A stretch of DNA of 24,327 nucleotides, taken from the NCBI GenBank assembly GCA_002452855.1, contig DKFS01000008.1:1-24327 (forward strand). The letters are read 5' to 3'. A program made the translations under genes and the position numbers. Positions within the stretch are counted from its first letter, which is position 1. Every line of letters starts with the position of its first letter. Positions 8,224 through 15,101 of this stretch are shown here, in pieces. Under the pieces are notes generated by a model. The model was given only the letters and a program-made list of their open reading frames with translations. It was not told where the DNA came from and made no database searches. Source of the stretch: Sulfurospirillum sp. UBA6790. GTDB lineage: Bacteria > Campylobacterota > Campylobacteria > Campylobacterales > Sulfurospirillaceae.

Positions 8224-8249
8224 TTTACATGTAAAGTTTTACATGTAAA
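8224..8249. repeat. Two adjacent TTTACATGTAAA palindromes at the ACT-paaK junction
   Basis: Perfect copies at 8224-8235 and 8238-8249 are separated by 2 bp (centres 14 bp apart). The second overlaps the end of the ACT gene and supplies its final Tyr-Met codons and its TAA stop. On the minus-strand mRNA the pair can fold into a long AU-rich hairpin directly upstream of the paaK Shine-Dalgarno. No T tract follows, so a processing, stability or translation element is more likely than a terminator. Confidence 0.85.
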
Positions 8250-8673
8250 AATGTTTGGCTTGAACAATCTCAATATTTTGAGCTTGAAGTGCGGCAATTG
8301 CATCGTCAAATCGGTCTTTATCAACACTGAAAATAAAAATGCCCGTACTGGCTTCATAGAAACTGTACGTGTAGAGAATGTTAATGCCCGCACGTGAAAG
8401 CGCACTCACGGCTTTATCAAAACTGCCCACGACATCTTCAATTTTCACGCCAAAAACATCGGTAAAACGCACGCTAAAGCCTTCATCTTCAAGCACGGTT
8501 TTGGCTTTTTCAGGATTGTCCACGATGGTGCGAATGAGACCAAAATCAGTTGAATCGGCGAGTAAAATAGACTTAATCGAGATATGATTTTTAGAGAGAA
8601 TTCCCGTAAACTCGGAGAGTTCGCCCGCTTTATTTTCTAAAAAAACAGAAAGTTGTTTGATGTTACATTTCAT
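8239..8673 (-). CDS. Tandem ACT-domain protein, amino-acid-sensing partner of the ior-paaK operon
   Basis: 144 residues forming two ACT domains in a row: residues about 3-70 (IKQLSVFLENKAGELSEFTG) and 72-140 (starting FGVKIEDVVGSFDKAVSALS). ACT domains bind amino acids and regulate linked enzymes. There is no catalytic or DNA-binding domain, so this is a stand-alone regulator or sensor. Small tandem-ACT proteins of this type are commonly encoded beside paaK and ior genes in anaerobes. Its ATG overlaps the stop of the upstream paaK by one base (TAATG), implying translational coupling. Its last codons and stop are formed by a TTTACATGTAAA palindrome. A role in sensing aromatic or branched amino acids is inferred from context. 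Confidence 0.88.
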   Translation of the reverse strand: MKCNIKQLSVFLENKAGELSEFTGILSKNHISIKSILLADSTDFGLIRTIVDNPEKAKTVLEDEGFSVRFTDVFGVKIEDVVGSFDKAVSALSRAGINILYTYSFYEASTGIFIFSVDKDRFDDAIAALQAQNIEIVQAKHFYM

Positions 8674-9971
8674 TACAGACTCCTTTTGTCGATGACGCGC
8701 ACGGCTTTGCCGACACTTCGTTCTATGGTACGAGGCTCTACAAGTTTAATCTCGGCGTTAATGTAGAGGTTGTTGAGTAGCTCGTGTTGGATTTTTTTCT
8801 TCAAAGCTTCTAAAGAGCCGATGCTATCAAGCGGCATATCTTCGGTGACTTCGACCATGATTTCTAGTTTGTCGAGGTAACCTTTTTTATCGGCAATGAT
8901 TTGGTAGTTCAGCGTAATGCCTTCGATGTTGGAAAGGACATGTTCGACTTGTGATGGGAAGACATTGACACCATTGACAATGAGCATATCGTCCACGCGA
9001 CCCATGACACTTTTCATGCGCACATGCGTTCGTCCACATTTACACGGTGTTCTATCCAGTGCAGTGATGTCTCCTGTTCGGTAACGAATAATCGGAAACG
9101 CTTGCTTGGTAAGGCTTGTGATGACCAGTTCACCTTTTTCGCCCAATGGCAAAACTTCCAGTGTTTTGGGGTCGATGATTTCTGGATAAAAATGGTCTTC
9201 AAAGACATGTAAATCTTTGCTCTCAAAACAGTTGCTCGACACGCCCGGTCCAATAATCTCAGAAAGCCCGTAAATCTCGCAGTAATGAATGCCCCATACT
9301 TTAGCGACTTCTTCTTTGAGTCCAAGGCTGGTCGGTTCTGCGCCAAAGATGCCACATTTAAGTTTGAAATCGTTTTTAATGTCATAACCCTCAGCGATTG
9401 CCGCTTCTGCCATATGCAGTGCAAAAGAGGGCGTAGAGGTTAAAACGGTTGCTTCAAAGTCTTTCATAAGCATGAGTTGGCGTGAGGTAAATCCTCCACT
9501 GCTTGGAACAACGGTTGCACCCACGGTTTCAGCACCATAATGAAGCCCAAGACCGCCTGTGAAAAGTCCGTAGCCGTACGCATTATGCGCGGTGTCTTCG
9601 CTGGTGACGCCTGCCATCGTAAAAACACGCGCCATTACTTCGTTCCATGTATCAAGGTCGGCTTTGGTATAGCCCACAACGGTGGGTTTTCCCGTCGTTC
9701 CACTGGAACTATGGATGCGTACCACCGCGTCTTTTTTGACCGCAAAGAGTCCAAAAGGGTAGTTGTCTCTTAAGTCTTGTTTTTTTGTAAATGGTAATTT
9801 TGAAATGTCTTCGATGGACGTAATATCTTCAGGCGTAATGCCAAGTTCTGCAAATTTACGTTGGTAAAACGGCACATTGGCGTACACACGTGCAACAGTG
9901 TCTTTGAGTCTTTGCGTTTGAAGTTCGGTAAGTTTATGGCGTGGAAGCGTCTCTTCGTGTGACCAAATCAT
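8673..9971 (-). CDS. paaK: Phenylacetate-CoA ligase family protein (proximal copy)
   Basis: 432 residues with the same architecture as the distal copy: P-loop [14 protein letters not shown] near residue 89, [18 protein letters not shown], a cysteine pair in CKCGRT, and a C-terminal GKAVRV with the expected catalytic lysine. It overlaps iorB by 4 nt (ATGA) and ACT by 1 nt, so it is the copy most tightly coupled to the oxidoreductase. The likely reaction is acid + CoA + ATP to acyl-CoA (or its reverse) for the acyl-CoA that IorAB makes or uses. The two copies keep identical blocks such as [17 protein letters not shown] and differ most around residues 120-160 and 350-380. No aerobic paaABCDE genes are nearby, so the classical phenylacetate degradation pathway is not indicated. 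Confidence 0.93.
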   Translation of the reverse strand: MIWSHEETLPRHKLTELQTQRLKDTVARVYANVPFYQRKFAELGITPEDITSIEDISKLPFTKKQDLRDNYPFGLFAVKKDAVVRIHSSSGTTGKPTVVGYTKADLDTWNEVMARVFTMAGVTSEDTAHNAYGYGLFTGGLGLHYGAETVGATVVPSSGGFTSRQLMLMKDFEATVLTSTPSFALHMAEAAIAEGYDIKNDFKLKCGIFGAEPTSLGLKEEVAKVWGIHYCEIYGLSEIIGPGVSSNCFESKDLHVFEDHFYPEIIDPKTLEVLPLGEKGELVITSLTKQAFPIIRYRTGDITALDRTPCKCGRTHVRMKSVMGRVDDMLIVNGVNVFPSQVEHVLSNIEGITLNYQIIADKKGYLDKLEIMVEVTEDMPLDSIGSLEALKKKIQHELLNNLYINAEIKLVEPRTIERSVGKAVRVIDKRSL

Positions 9972-10504
9972 TGTTGCGCCTTCGCATCATTCATACCTTG
10001 ATGTAAAACAGCGATATTTTTCTCGGCGACTTTGGCATTCATCTGTGTGATGGCTTCTTCGATTTCTTTACATGTAAAAGGGAAGTTAGGCGCGAGTGCA
10101 AGGGTTGCACCTAGCATATAGACATTAAGCGTGTCAATCGGGAACTCTTTTTTCTTTGCTTTTGAAAAGGCATCTAACGCATGCGTTTCATAGGCAACTT
10201 TTGCAAAATTTTTAGGCGCATTGACGACAATAACACCTTTGTGCTTTTGTAAATACTGAATATTGCGCAAGGCTTCATTGCCTTCAAGCGCAATCAATAA
10301 ATCCGCTTGCCCCTCATCAATGGCGGGCGCATAAAAATCACCGATTTTCACGTAACACGAAACAGAACCGCCACGTTGGCTCATACCGTGATTTTCTGTT
10401 CCTAAGCATTTTTCACCTTTGATAGCAGAAGCGATGCTTAAAACTTTGACCAAAAAAACAGCACCTTGTCCGCCGATGCCCGCTATAACGATTTGGTATT
10501 TCAT
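9968..10504 (-). CDS. iorB: Indolepyruvate:ferredoxin oxidoreductase, beta subunit
   Basis: 178 residues. IorB pairs with IorA to oxidatively decarboxylate aromatic 2-oxo acids to arylacetyl-CoA with ferredoxin as electron acceptor; the reaction can run in reverse. The start is the ATG at 10504, where [14 protein letters not shown] begins. The open frame continues 17 codons upstream, but GGAG lies 10 nt before this ATG and the family begins here. GIGGQG (residues 9-14) and the [14 protein letters not shown] segment are signatures of the gamma-type domain of 2-oxoacid oxidoreductases. It overlaps paaK by 4 nt and lies 97 nt after iorA. A palindrome copy is read in frame as FTCK near residue 143. 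Confidence 0.93.
   Translation of the reverse strand: MKYQIVIAGIGGQGAVFLVKVLSIASAIKGEKCLGTENHGMSQRGGSVSCYVKIGDFYAPAIDEGQADLLIALEGNEALRNIQYLQKHKGVIVVNAPKNFAKVAYETHALDAFSKAKKKEFPIDTLNVYMLGATLALAPNFPFTCKEIEEAITQMNAKVAEKNIAVLHQGMNDAKAQQ
10067..10078. repeat. TTTACATGTAAA palindrome (inside iorB)
   Basis: Perfect copy flanked by C and A, read in frame as Phe-Thr-Cys-Lys just after Asn-Phe-Pro in a C-terminal part of IorB that is expected to be variable. Confidence 0.9.
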
Positions 10505-10583
10505 CTTACTATTACTCCATTTTTTTAATACGATGCGAAAGCAAAGCTCCCACATCTACGTTAGCCACTGAGGCACTAAAGCT

Positions 10584-10597
10584 TGCCCTATCGGGCA
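10584..10597 (-). other. Small intercistronic hairpin between iorA and iorB
   Basis: Five-bp GC-rich arms (TGCCC and GGGCA) around a 4-nt loop, starting 5 nt after the iorA stop inside the 97-nt gap. No T tract follows on the minus strand, so it is not a good terminator. It may protect the iorA 3' end or mark a processing site. The rest of the gap holds the iorB ribosome binding site and nothing else I recognise. Confidence 0.35.
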
Positions 10598-10601
10598 GAA
10601 A

Positions 10602-12404
10602 TTATTTTTTTACAAATGCGTCGGTTGGACAAACGACTTCTAAACACGAGCTACACTCAGCACATAAAAAGGCATCAATTTCCATTTTACCCGCTTCGTT
10701 ATAGTGCATTGGTGGACATTTATAATTGGTGATGCACGAATCACAGGCAACACATTTATCTTCATCGACTTCAACGCTTTGATGCGTAACGCCCATATAC
10801 GCTCTGTCTTTATCTAAAACACAATATTCTCGAACGACTGCAACGACGGGTGCATTGGCATCTTTGTAAGCAGTTTGGAGTTCTTTCATAAAGTCCATTG
10901 TTTTATTGAGATTGGCTTCATAAACATACTCATGACATGAAACACCACATCCTTCAACAATGCGTTTAATGTCGATTTGAGCAGGATTGCTACGTTCAGG
11001 TGTGGTTTGACGACCCGTCATCGCTGTGACCGAGTTATCCATGATGATAAGAATAAATTTGTGGTTTTGATACACGGCATTAATGAGGGGCGCAACGCCT
11101 GAATGGGCAAACGTACTGTCACCAATGGTTGCAATAACTGTTTTGTCTGGGTCTGAAATACTAAAGCCACTTGCCATAGAAACGCTCGCACCCATACATA
11201 AAACGGTGTCTATAGCACCTTGGTTGAGTCCTAAGGTATAGCAGCCAATGTCTGAGGTATAAATTGATTTTTTCTTTTTAAAGACTTTGGTAATGGCATA
11301 GTAAACATCGCGGTGTGGACAACCAGGGCAGAGATTGGGTGGTCGTTTGGGAAGCTCTTTATCGTATTTGTCATTTTTATAAAGATGATTTGGTTCAATA
11401 AGACCGACTTTCACAAAAGTATTGAGTACTTTGTCTTTTGAGAATTCATCAATTTGATGGACATGTTTTGTGAGTTTTCCGCATAACTTTGGAGAGCTTA
11501 ATTGCTCTTCAATACACGGGTAACTCTCTTCAAAAACAATCACTTTATCGTACTGAACAAAAAGTTCTTCTAGTTTTTCTTTCGGTAGAGGATACGGCAT
11601 ATCGAGTTTAAGAATATCTGCTTTGATATTCAGTTCTAAAACGGCTTCTTTGACATAACCATCCCCTGTTCCACTGGTAAGACACAAAATAGATTCACCT
11701 TTAAGGTGTGCAACTTTAGGTTTAATCAAATGTTCCCAGTTCCAAACTTTGATGGCTTCTAGACGGTCTAATTGTTCTAATCCTTGTGCAAAACGACCTG
11801 CTGGCGGGACGGCTGCCCAACGTGGAATATTGCGTTCAAAATTACCCAAAAGTGGTGCAATGGTCGGTGCATCATCGACTTCACAAATTTCTCTTGCATG
11901 ACTGACACGCATTACGGGGCGAAGCATGACAATGGATTCAAATTGATGGGAAAGTTCTAAACCAAGCTTTGCCATATCGTATGCTTCTTGCGGTGTACTA
12001 GGATCAAGTACCGGTATACGAGCAAACTTTGCAAAACTTCGACTGTCTTGTTCTGTTTGTGAAGAATAAAATCCTGGATCATCGCATGAAATAAGTAACA
12101 TTGCGCCTTTAAGACCAATGTATGAAGCACTCATCAGTGCGTCACTCGCGACATTGAGTCCGACTTGTTTCATGGTCGCACAGGTGCGTTTACCCGAAAT
12201 GGCACCTGCGTAAGCAACTTCAAATCCTACTTTTTCATTGGTTCCCCACTGTGCGTAGGCATCCAGTTTAAATTTATCTCTAAATTTTTGAAAATTTCCA
12301 AGAATTTCACTTGAAGGTGTTCCTGGATAACCTGAAACCATATCAACCCCTGCATGAATAAGTGCAAGTGCGATAGCGTCATTTCCCATCAAAATCTGTT
12401 TCAT
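10602..12404 (-). CDS. iorA: Indolepyruvate:ferredoxin oxidoreductase, alpha subunit
   Basis: 600 residues, normal for IorA. The N-terminal pyrimidine-binding domain carries GYPGTPSSEI. The thiamine diphosphate domain has SDIGCYTLG and the GDSTFAHSGVAPL...DNS block that binds Mg-ThDP. The C-terminal ferredoxin module has two cysteine clusters (CVACDSCITNYKCP and CAECSSCLEVVCP) for [4Fe-4S] centres. The enzyme converts aryl-pyruvates from Trp, Phe or Tyr to arylacetyl-CoA plus CO2 and reduced ferredoxin, or carboxylates in reverse. The ATG at 12404 was chosen because GGAG lies 10 nt upstream; the longer frame would need a TTG 21 nt earlier. It is the first gene of the operon, divergent from the symporter pair. 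Confidence 0.95.
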   Translation of the reverse strand: MKQILMGNDAIALALIHAGVDMVSGYPGTPSSEILGNFQKFRDKFKLDAYAQWGTNEKVGFEVAYAGAISGKRTCATMKQVGLNVASDALMSASYIGLKGAMLLISCDDPGFYSSQTEQDSRSFAKFARIPVLDPSTPQEAYDMAKLGLELSHQFESIVMLRPVMRVSHAREICEVDDAPTIAPLLGNFERNIPRWAAVPPAGRFAQGLEQLDRLEAIKVWNWEHLIKPKVAHLKGESILCLTSGTGDGYVKEAVLELNIKADILKLDMPYPLPKEKLEELFVQYDKVIVFEESYPCIEEQLSSPKLCGKLTKHVHQIDEFSKDKVLNTFVKVGLIEPNHLYKNDKYDKELPKRPPNLCPGCPHRDVYYAITKVFKKKKSIYTSDIGCYTLGLNQGAIDTVLCMGASVSMASGFSISDPDKTVIATIGDSTFAHSGVAPLINAVYQNHKFILIIMDNSVTAMTGRQTTPERSNPAQIDIKRIVEGCGVSCHEYVYEANLNKTMDFMKELQTAYKDANAPVVAVVREYCVLDKDRAYMGVTHQSVEVDEDKCVACDSCITNYKCPPMHYNEAGKMEIDAFLCAECSSCLEVVCPTDAFVKK

Positions 12405-12620
12405 CGTTACGGTGCTCCGTTGCAAAGTGTGTAATGTTTTAAAGGGTATTGAAACTTACTTTATAAAATACTTATCTAAGGAAATGAAACACATTTGTTA
12501 CATGTAAAATGGGGAATTTTGAAACTTGAAGCTATATTTATGATAATTATAAGAGGAGACTAAAGATTAGTTAAAGCGATTTATATTACGTTTAGGAACT
12601 TTTACTAAGGAAGGTTTGGC
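12405..12620. promoter_or_regulatory. Divergent control region between iorA and the symporter genes
   Basis: 216 bp that must hold promoters in both directions. Seen: TATGATAAT at about 12537-12545, a plausible plus-strand -10; a TTTTATAAAG-like stretch on the minus strand near 12460-12470; a near-copy of the dispersed palindrome (TTACATGTAA, 12498-12507); and TTGAAACTT repeated directly at 12449-12457 and 12519-12527. AAGGAAGG before 12621 is the ribosome binding site of the small protein. No sigma-54 or sigma-28 motif was found. Which regulator acts here is unknown. Confidence 0.5.
12498..12507. repeat. Near-copy of the palindrome in the iorA-symporter control region
   Basis: TTACATGTAA core is intact and extends to AAAA on the right, but the left T run is broken by a G. 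It is the only copy in a divergent promoter region, 94 bp from iorA and 114 bp from the small-protein start. Confidence 0.5.
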
Positions 12621-12788
12621 ATGGGTGCGTTTGATTTTGGAGTAGGGTCTGCTTTTTGGTTAATGAATGCGAGTGCTCTTTTGTGCGTAATTTATGGAAT
12701 AACCCATTGGAATAAAGACAAAGAGGAAACGGTGCTTAACACCAAATCTTGGGAAAAAGATGAAGCAAAAATTAATAAGGAACTGTGA
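12621..12788 (+). CDS. Symporter small accessory protein
   Basis: A 55-residue protein with one membrane helix (about residues 8-28, from VGSAFWLMNASALLCVIYG) and a charged tail. The LCVIYGxxxWNK pattern matches the small proteins annotated as symporter small accessory protein, encoded directly before sodium:solute symporters in several bacterial groups. Start support is strong: AAGGAAGG lies 6 nt before the ATG. The TGA stop overlaps the ATG of the symporter gene by one base, indicating translational coupling and probable 1:1 assembly in the membrane. Its biochemical role is not established; stabilising or targeting the symporter is an inference. Confidence 0.85.
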   Translation: MGAFDFGVGSAFWLMNASALLCVIYGITHWNKDKEETVLNTKSWEKDEAKINKEL

Positions 12789-14428
12789 TGGGTATCATTG
12801 AAAATGTCATTATTATTCTTTATCTTGCACTGCTTGGATACCTAGGATTTGTGGGCTATAAGCAGACAAAAAATTCTGCTGATTATCTGATTGCAGGCGG
12901 CAATACCCATCCTTTTGTGATGGCACTTAGTTATGGTGCTACCTTTATATCCACCGCGGCAATCGTTGGTTTTGGCGGTGTTGCCGCATGGCTTGGTAAT
13001 TCTCTTCTTTGGCTTACCTTTTGTAACATTTTCGTTGGGGTGTTTATCGCTTTTGTTTTTTTAGGCAATCCTACCCGTAAAATGGGCATTAGGCTCAATG
13101 CACATACCTTTCCTGAATTATTAGGACGACGTTTTAATTCTAAGTTTATACAGGTTTTTGGTGGCGTGCTTATTGCTTTTTTTATGCCGTTGTATGCTTC
13201 CGCCGTCCTTATCGGCGGGACACAGTTTTTAGTAGCTTATTTTCATACCGATTATCATATGGCATTGCTTGTCTTTTCTATTATTATCACGGGGTATGTT
13301 TTAGCCGGTGGACTTAAAGGTGTCATGCTGACCGATGCACTTCAAGGTGTCATCATGTTTGTCGCGATGATTTTTCTTTTGGTGATGGTGTTTAACGCTG
13401 TGGGCGGTATCAACGAAGGGCTTTCTAAACTCGATACTGTTTGGGATAAAACCGTCGCACCTTTGGCTCAGGTGAATCTTAAAGATTTAACCGCAGGCAG
13501 TCCTGATTTTTTAATGAAACTCTCGATGAATTGGGGATTTCAAGGCTGGAATAAAATGCCTACATTTTTATCCGAAGGATGGCTATTTATTATTACAACG
13601 ATTGCTATGGGTGTGGGCATTGGTGTTTTGGCTCAACCTCAATTGGTCGTACGATTTATGACGGTAAAAAGTAAAAATGAGCTTAACCGCGCGGTTTTAA
13701 TTGGTGGAATTTTTATCATTGCGATGACAGGAATTATCTATTTGGTAGGGTCGGTTACCAATGTGTGGTATTTTGAATTTAATGAAGGTAAAAATGCGCT
13801 TCAAAGTACGGGTGGTGTAGGAAAAGTTATTCCTCATTTTATTAATGCGGCCATGCCAAAATGGTTTGCATTTATCTTCTTATTTGCTTTGATTTCGGCT
13901 GCTATGAGTACGCTATCCAGTCAATTTCATACGATGGGAACGGCAATAGGCCGTGATGTCTTTGAGCAAGTCATCGGCAAGCACAATCAAAATTCAATGC
14001 TTATTACGCGTATAGGCGTTGTTTTTATGATTATTGTCTCAGTGGTTTTAGCCTATATCTTTGATAAACAACCCGCCATTATCGCGCGCAGTACGGCTAT
14101 CTTTTTTGCGTTATGTGCGAGTATCTTTTTGCCAACCTATTTTGGAGGACTTTTCTGGAAGCGAATGACTAAAAAAGGAGCTATTGCCTCAATGATAGTT
14201 GGAACCATAGCTTCTACGTTTTGGCTTCTATTTGTTCACTTTCAAGAAGCCAAAGAGTTAGGCTTATGCAAAATCATTTTTGGTACAAATTCGATATTAA
14301 GTGGAAAAATTATTTTCGTAGATGCCATGATTGTTGCACTGCCATTATCTGCATTCACAGCAATCATTGTCTCTTTAATGAGTAAACCTGAGAGTGAAAC
14401 ATTGCTTCAAAAATGCTTTGCTGAATAA
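12788..14428 (+). CDS. Sodium:solute symporter (SSS family)
   Basis: 546 residues with about a dozen hydrophobic helices. The second and third helix region shows GYKQTKNSADYLIAGG and FISTAAIVGFGG, typical of the SSS (SLC5-like) family, which uses the sodium gradient to import organic solutes such as acetate, proline, sugars or aromatic acids. VLAGGLKGVMLTDALQGVIM is the expected signature. The ATG at 12788 was chosen over an in-frame GTG one codon earlier because it overlaps the preceding stop (TGATG) and has AAGGA 6-7 nt upstream. Its substrate cannot be read from the sequence. Divergent placement from iorA-iorB-paaK suggests an aryl or other organic acid handled by that pathway. It is followed by a terminator-like hairpin. 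Confidence 0.92.
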   Translation: MGIIENVIIILYLALLGYLGFVGYKQTKNSADYLIAGGNTHPFVMALSYGATFISTAAIVGFGGVAAWLGNSLLWLTFCNIFVGVFIAFVFLGNPTRKMGIRLNAHTFPELLGRRFNSKFIQVFGGVLIAFFMPLYASAVLIGGTQFLVAYFHTDYHMALLVFSIIITGYVLAGGLKGVMLTDALQGVIMFVAMIFLLVMVFNAVGGINEGLSKLDTVWDKTVAPLAQVNLKDLTAGSPDFLMKLSMNWGFQGWNKMPTFLSEGWLFIITTIAMGVGIGVLAQPQLVVRFMTVKSKNELNRAVLIGGIFIIAMTGIIYLVGSVTNVWYFEFNEGKNALQSTGGVGKVIPHFINAAMPKWFAFIFLFALISAAMSTLSSQFHTMGTAIGRDVFEQVIGKHNQNSMLITRIGVVFMIIVSVVLAYIFDKQPAIIARSTAIFFALCASIFLPTYFGGLFWKRMTKKGAIASMIVGTIASTFWLLFVHFQEAKELGLCKIIFGTNSILSGKIIFVDAMIVALPLSAFTAIIVSLMSKPESETLLQKCFAE

Positions 14429-14434
14429 ACAGCA

Positions 14435-14464
14435 AGAGGGTGAGTAGCTTTTGGCTTACCCTCT
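14435..14464. terminator. Convergent terminator-like hairpin between the symporter and the fliT-like gene
   Basis: AGAGGGTGAG at 14435-14444 pairs with CTTACCCTCT at 14455-14464 (10 bp, one G-U) around a 10-nt loop. The right arm covers the last codons of the fliT-like gene. Only a loose T-rich run follows on the plus strand and no good T tract on the minus, so efficiency is uncertain. Confidence 0.5.
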
Positions 14465-14710
14465 GTATTCTCTTTGGTGTGTTTCTGAAGATGTTGTTGT
14501 GATGAAAGCGCGTGTTTTTTTTAGTTTTTGCATTGCGTTAAAAACTTTTTCTCGCTCAACACGTAAGAGGACTAACGCTTCTTGAATCAGTGCTTGAGCC
14601 GAGCGAGCTTCGTTAATATTTGTAAACTGGGGCATTTCTTCGATAAGTTCACCTATTCGCATAGGGTTTTCTTCAACAATAGCAACAGTGAAATCATTAA
14701 TCCACGACAT
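14456..14710 (-). CDS. FliT-like small helical protein downstream of fliS
   Basis: 84 residues predicted to be almost entirely helical. It has no motif I can name with certainty. Its position directly after fliS, with a 14-nt overlap, and its size match FliT-type chaperones that bind the filament cap FliD. The family diverges strongly, so the call rests on context. The start is the ATG at 14710 (MSWINDFTVAIVEENP); the frame is open further upstream but that part lies inside fliS and looks like out-of-frame translation. The ribosome binding site is weak, consistent with coupling to fliS. Arg/Lys-rich segments near the middle and end are notable. Confidence 0.65.
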   Translation of the reverse strand: MSWINDFTVAIVEENPMRIGELIEEMPQFTNINEARSAQALIQEALVLLRVEREKVFNAMQKLKKTRAFITTTSSETHQREYRG

Positions 14711-15074
14711 AATCTGTCTCGTCTTTCCATGCCTGTAAAAGCTCTTTTGCAACATTGATAACTTCATCAAGTTTGCTTGTGTCATTGTTCATATTGGCTT
14801 CTGTAAGCAATCTGAGTTGGTGGGTGTAAAGACCTCTTAAATAAAAGGCTATTTGACCACCATCGTAATTGAGTGAATGAATCAACTCTGCAAAAATGGC
14901 AGATGTACGATTAATCCAATAGGTACGTTTTTCGATATTGCCATCGTCAATGGCTTTTTTCGCTTGAGAAGCAAAACGTAAAATACCTTCGTATAGCATC
15001 TTGATCAACTTTTCAGATGATTCGATGGAGACATTGTTTTGTGAATAAGTTGCATATGCTAAATTTGAATACAT
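14697..15074 (-). CDS. fliS: Flagellar export chaperone FliS
   Basis: 125 residues, the usual FliS length. The sequence runs YATYSQNNVSIESSEKLIKM then LYEGILRFASQAKKAI, the conserved first helices of FliS, and later LRGLYTHQLRLLTEANMNND. FliS binds the C-terminus of flagellin in the cytoplasm, prevents premature polymerisation and delivers it to the export gate. It follows fliD by 27 nt with a clear AAGGAA ribosome binding site and overlaps the fliT-like gene by 14 nt, placing all four genes in one transcript from the flaG promoter. Confidence 0.93.
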   Translation of the reverse strand: MYSNLAYATYSQNNVSIESSEKLIKMLYEGILRFASQAKKAIDDGNIEKRTYWINRTSAIFAELIHSLNYDGGQIAFYLRGLYTHQLRLLTEANMNNDTSKLDEVINVAKELLQAWKDETDYVVD

Positions 15075-15101
15075 AACGGGTTCCTTAAATCGAATAAATT
15101 A

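Noticed and set aside
949..8249. Reading the palindrome as an FNR/CRP, parS or Noc site
   Set aside because: FNR/CRP boxes have a non-palindromic central spacer (TTGAT-N4-ATCAA type), parS is a 16-bp TGTTTCACGTGAAACA-like word and the Noc site is ATTTCCCGGGAAAT-like. None match, and copies inside genes do not fit a promoter operator.
7019..9773. Several open frames antisense to both paaK copies, at matching positions in the two copies
   Set aside because: The apparent conservation follows from the homology of the two paaK genes. The translations are His/Phe/Cys-rich in the manner of shadow frames, with no start signals.
9968..10555. Longer iorB start at 10555
   Set aside because: The extra 17 residues (Trp/Cys/Lys-rich) do not resemble IorB, and the ribosome binding site fits the ATG at 10504.
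14711..14785. Upstream extension of the fliT-like gene
   Set aside because: It lies inside fliS out of frame; the ATG at 14710 overlapping the fliS stop gives a sensible coupled start.
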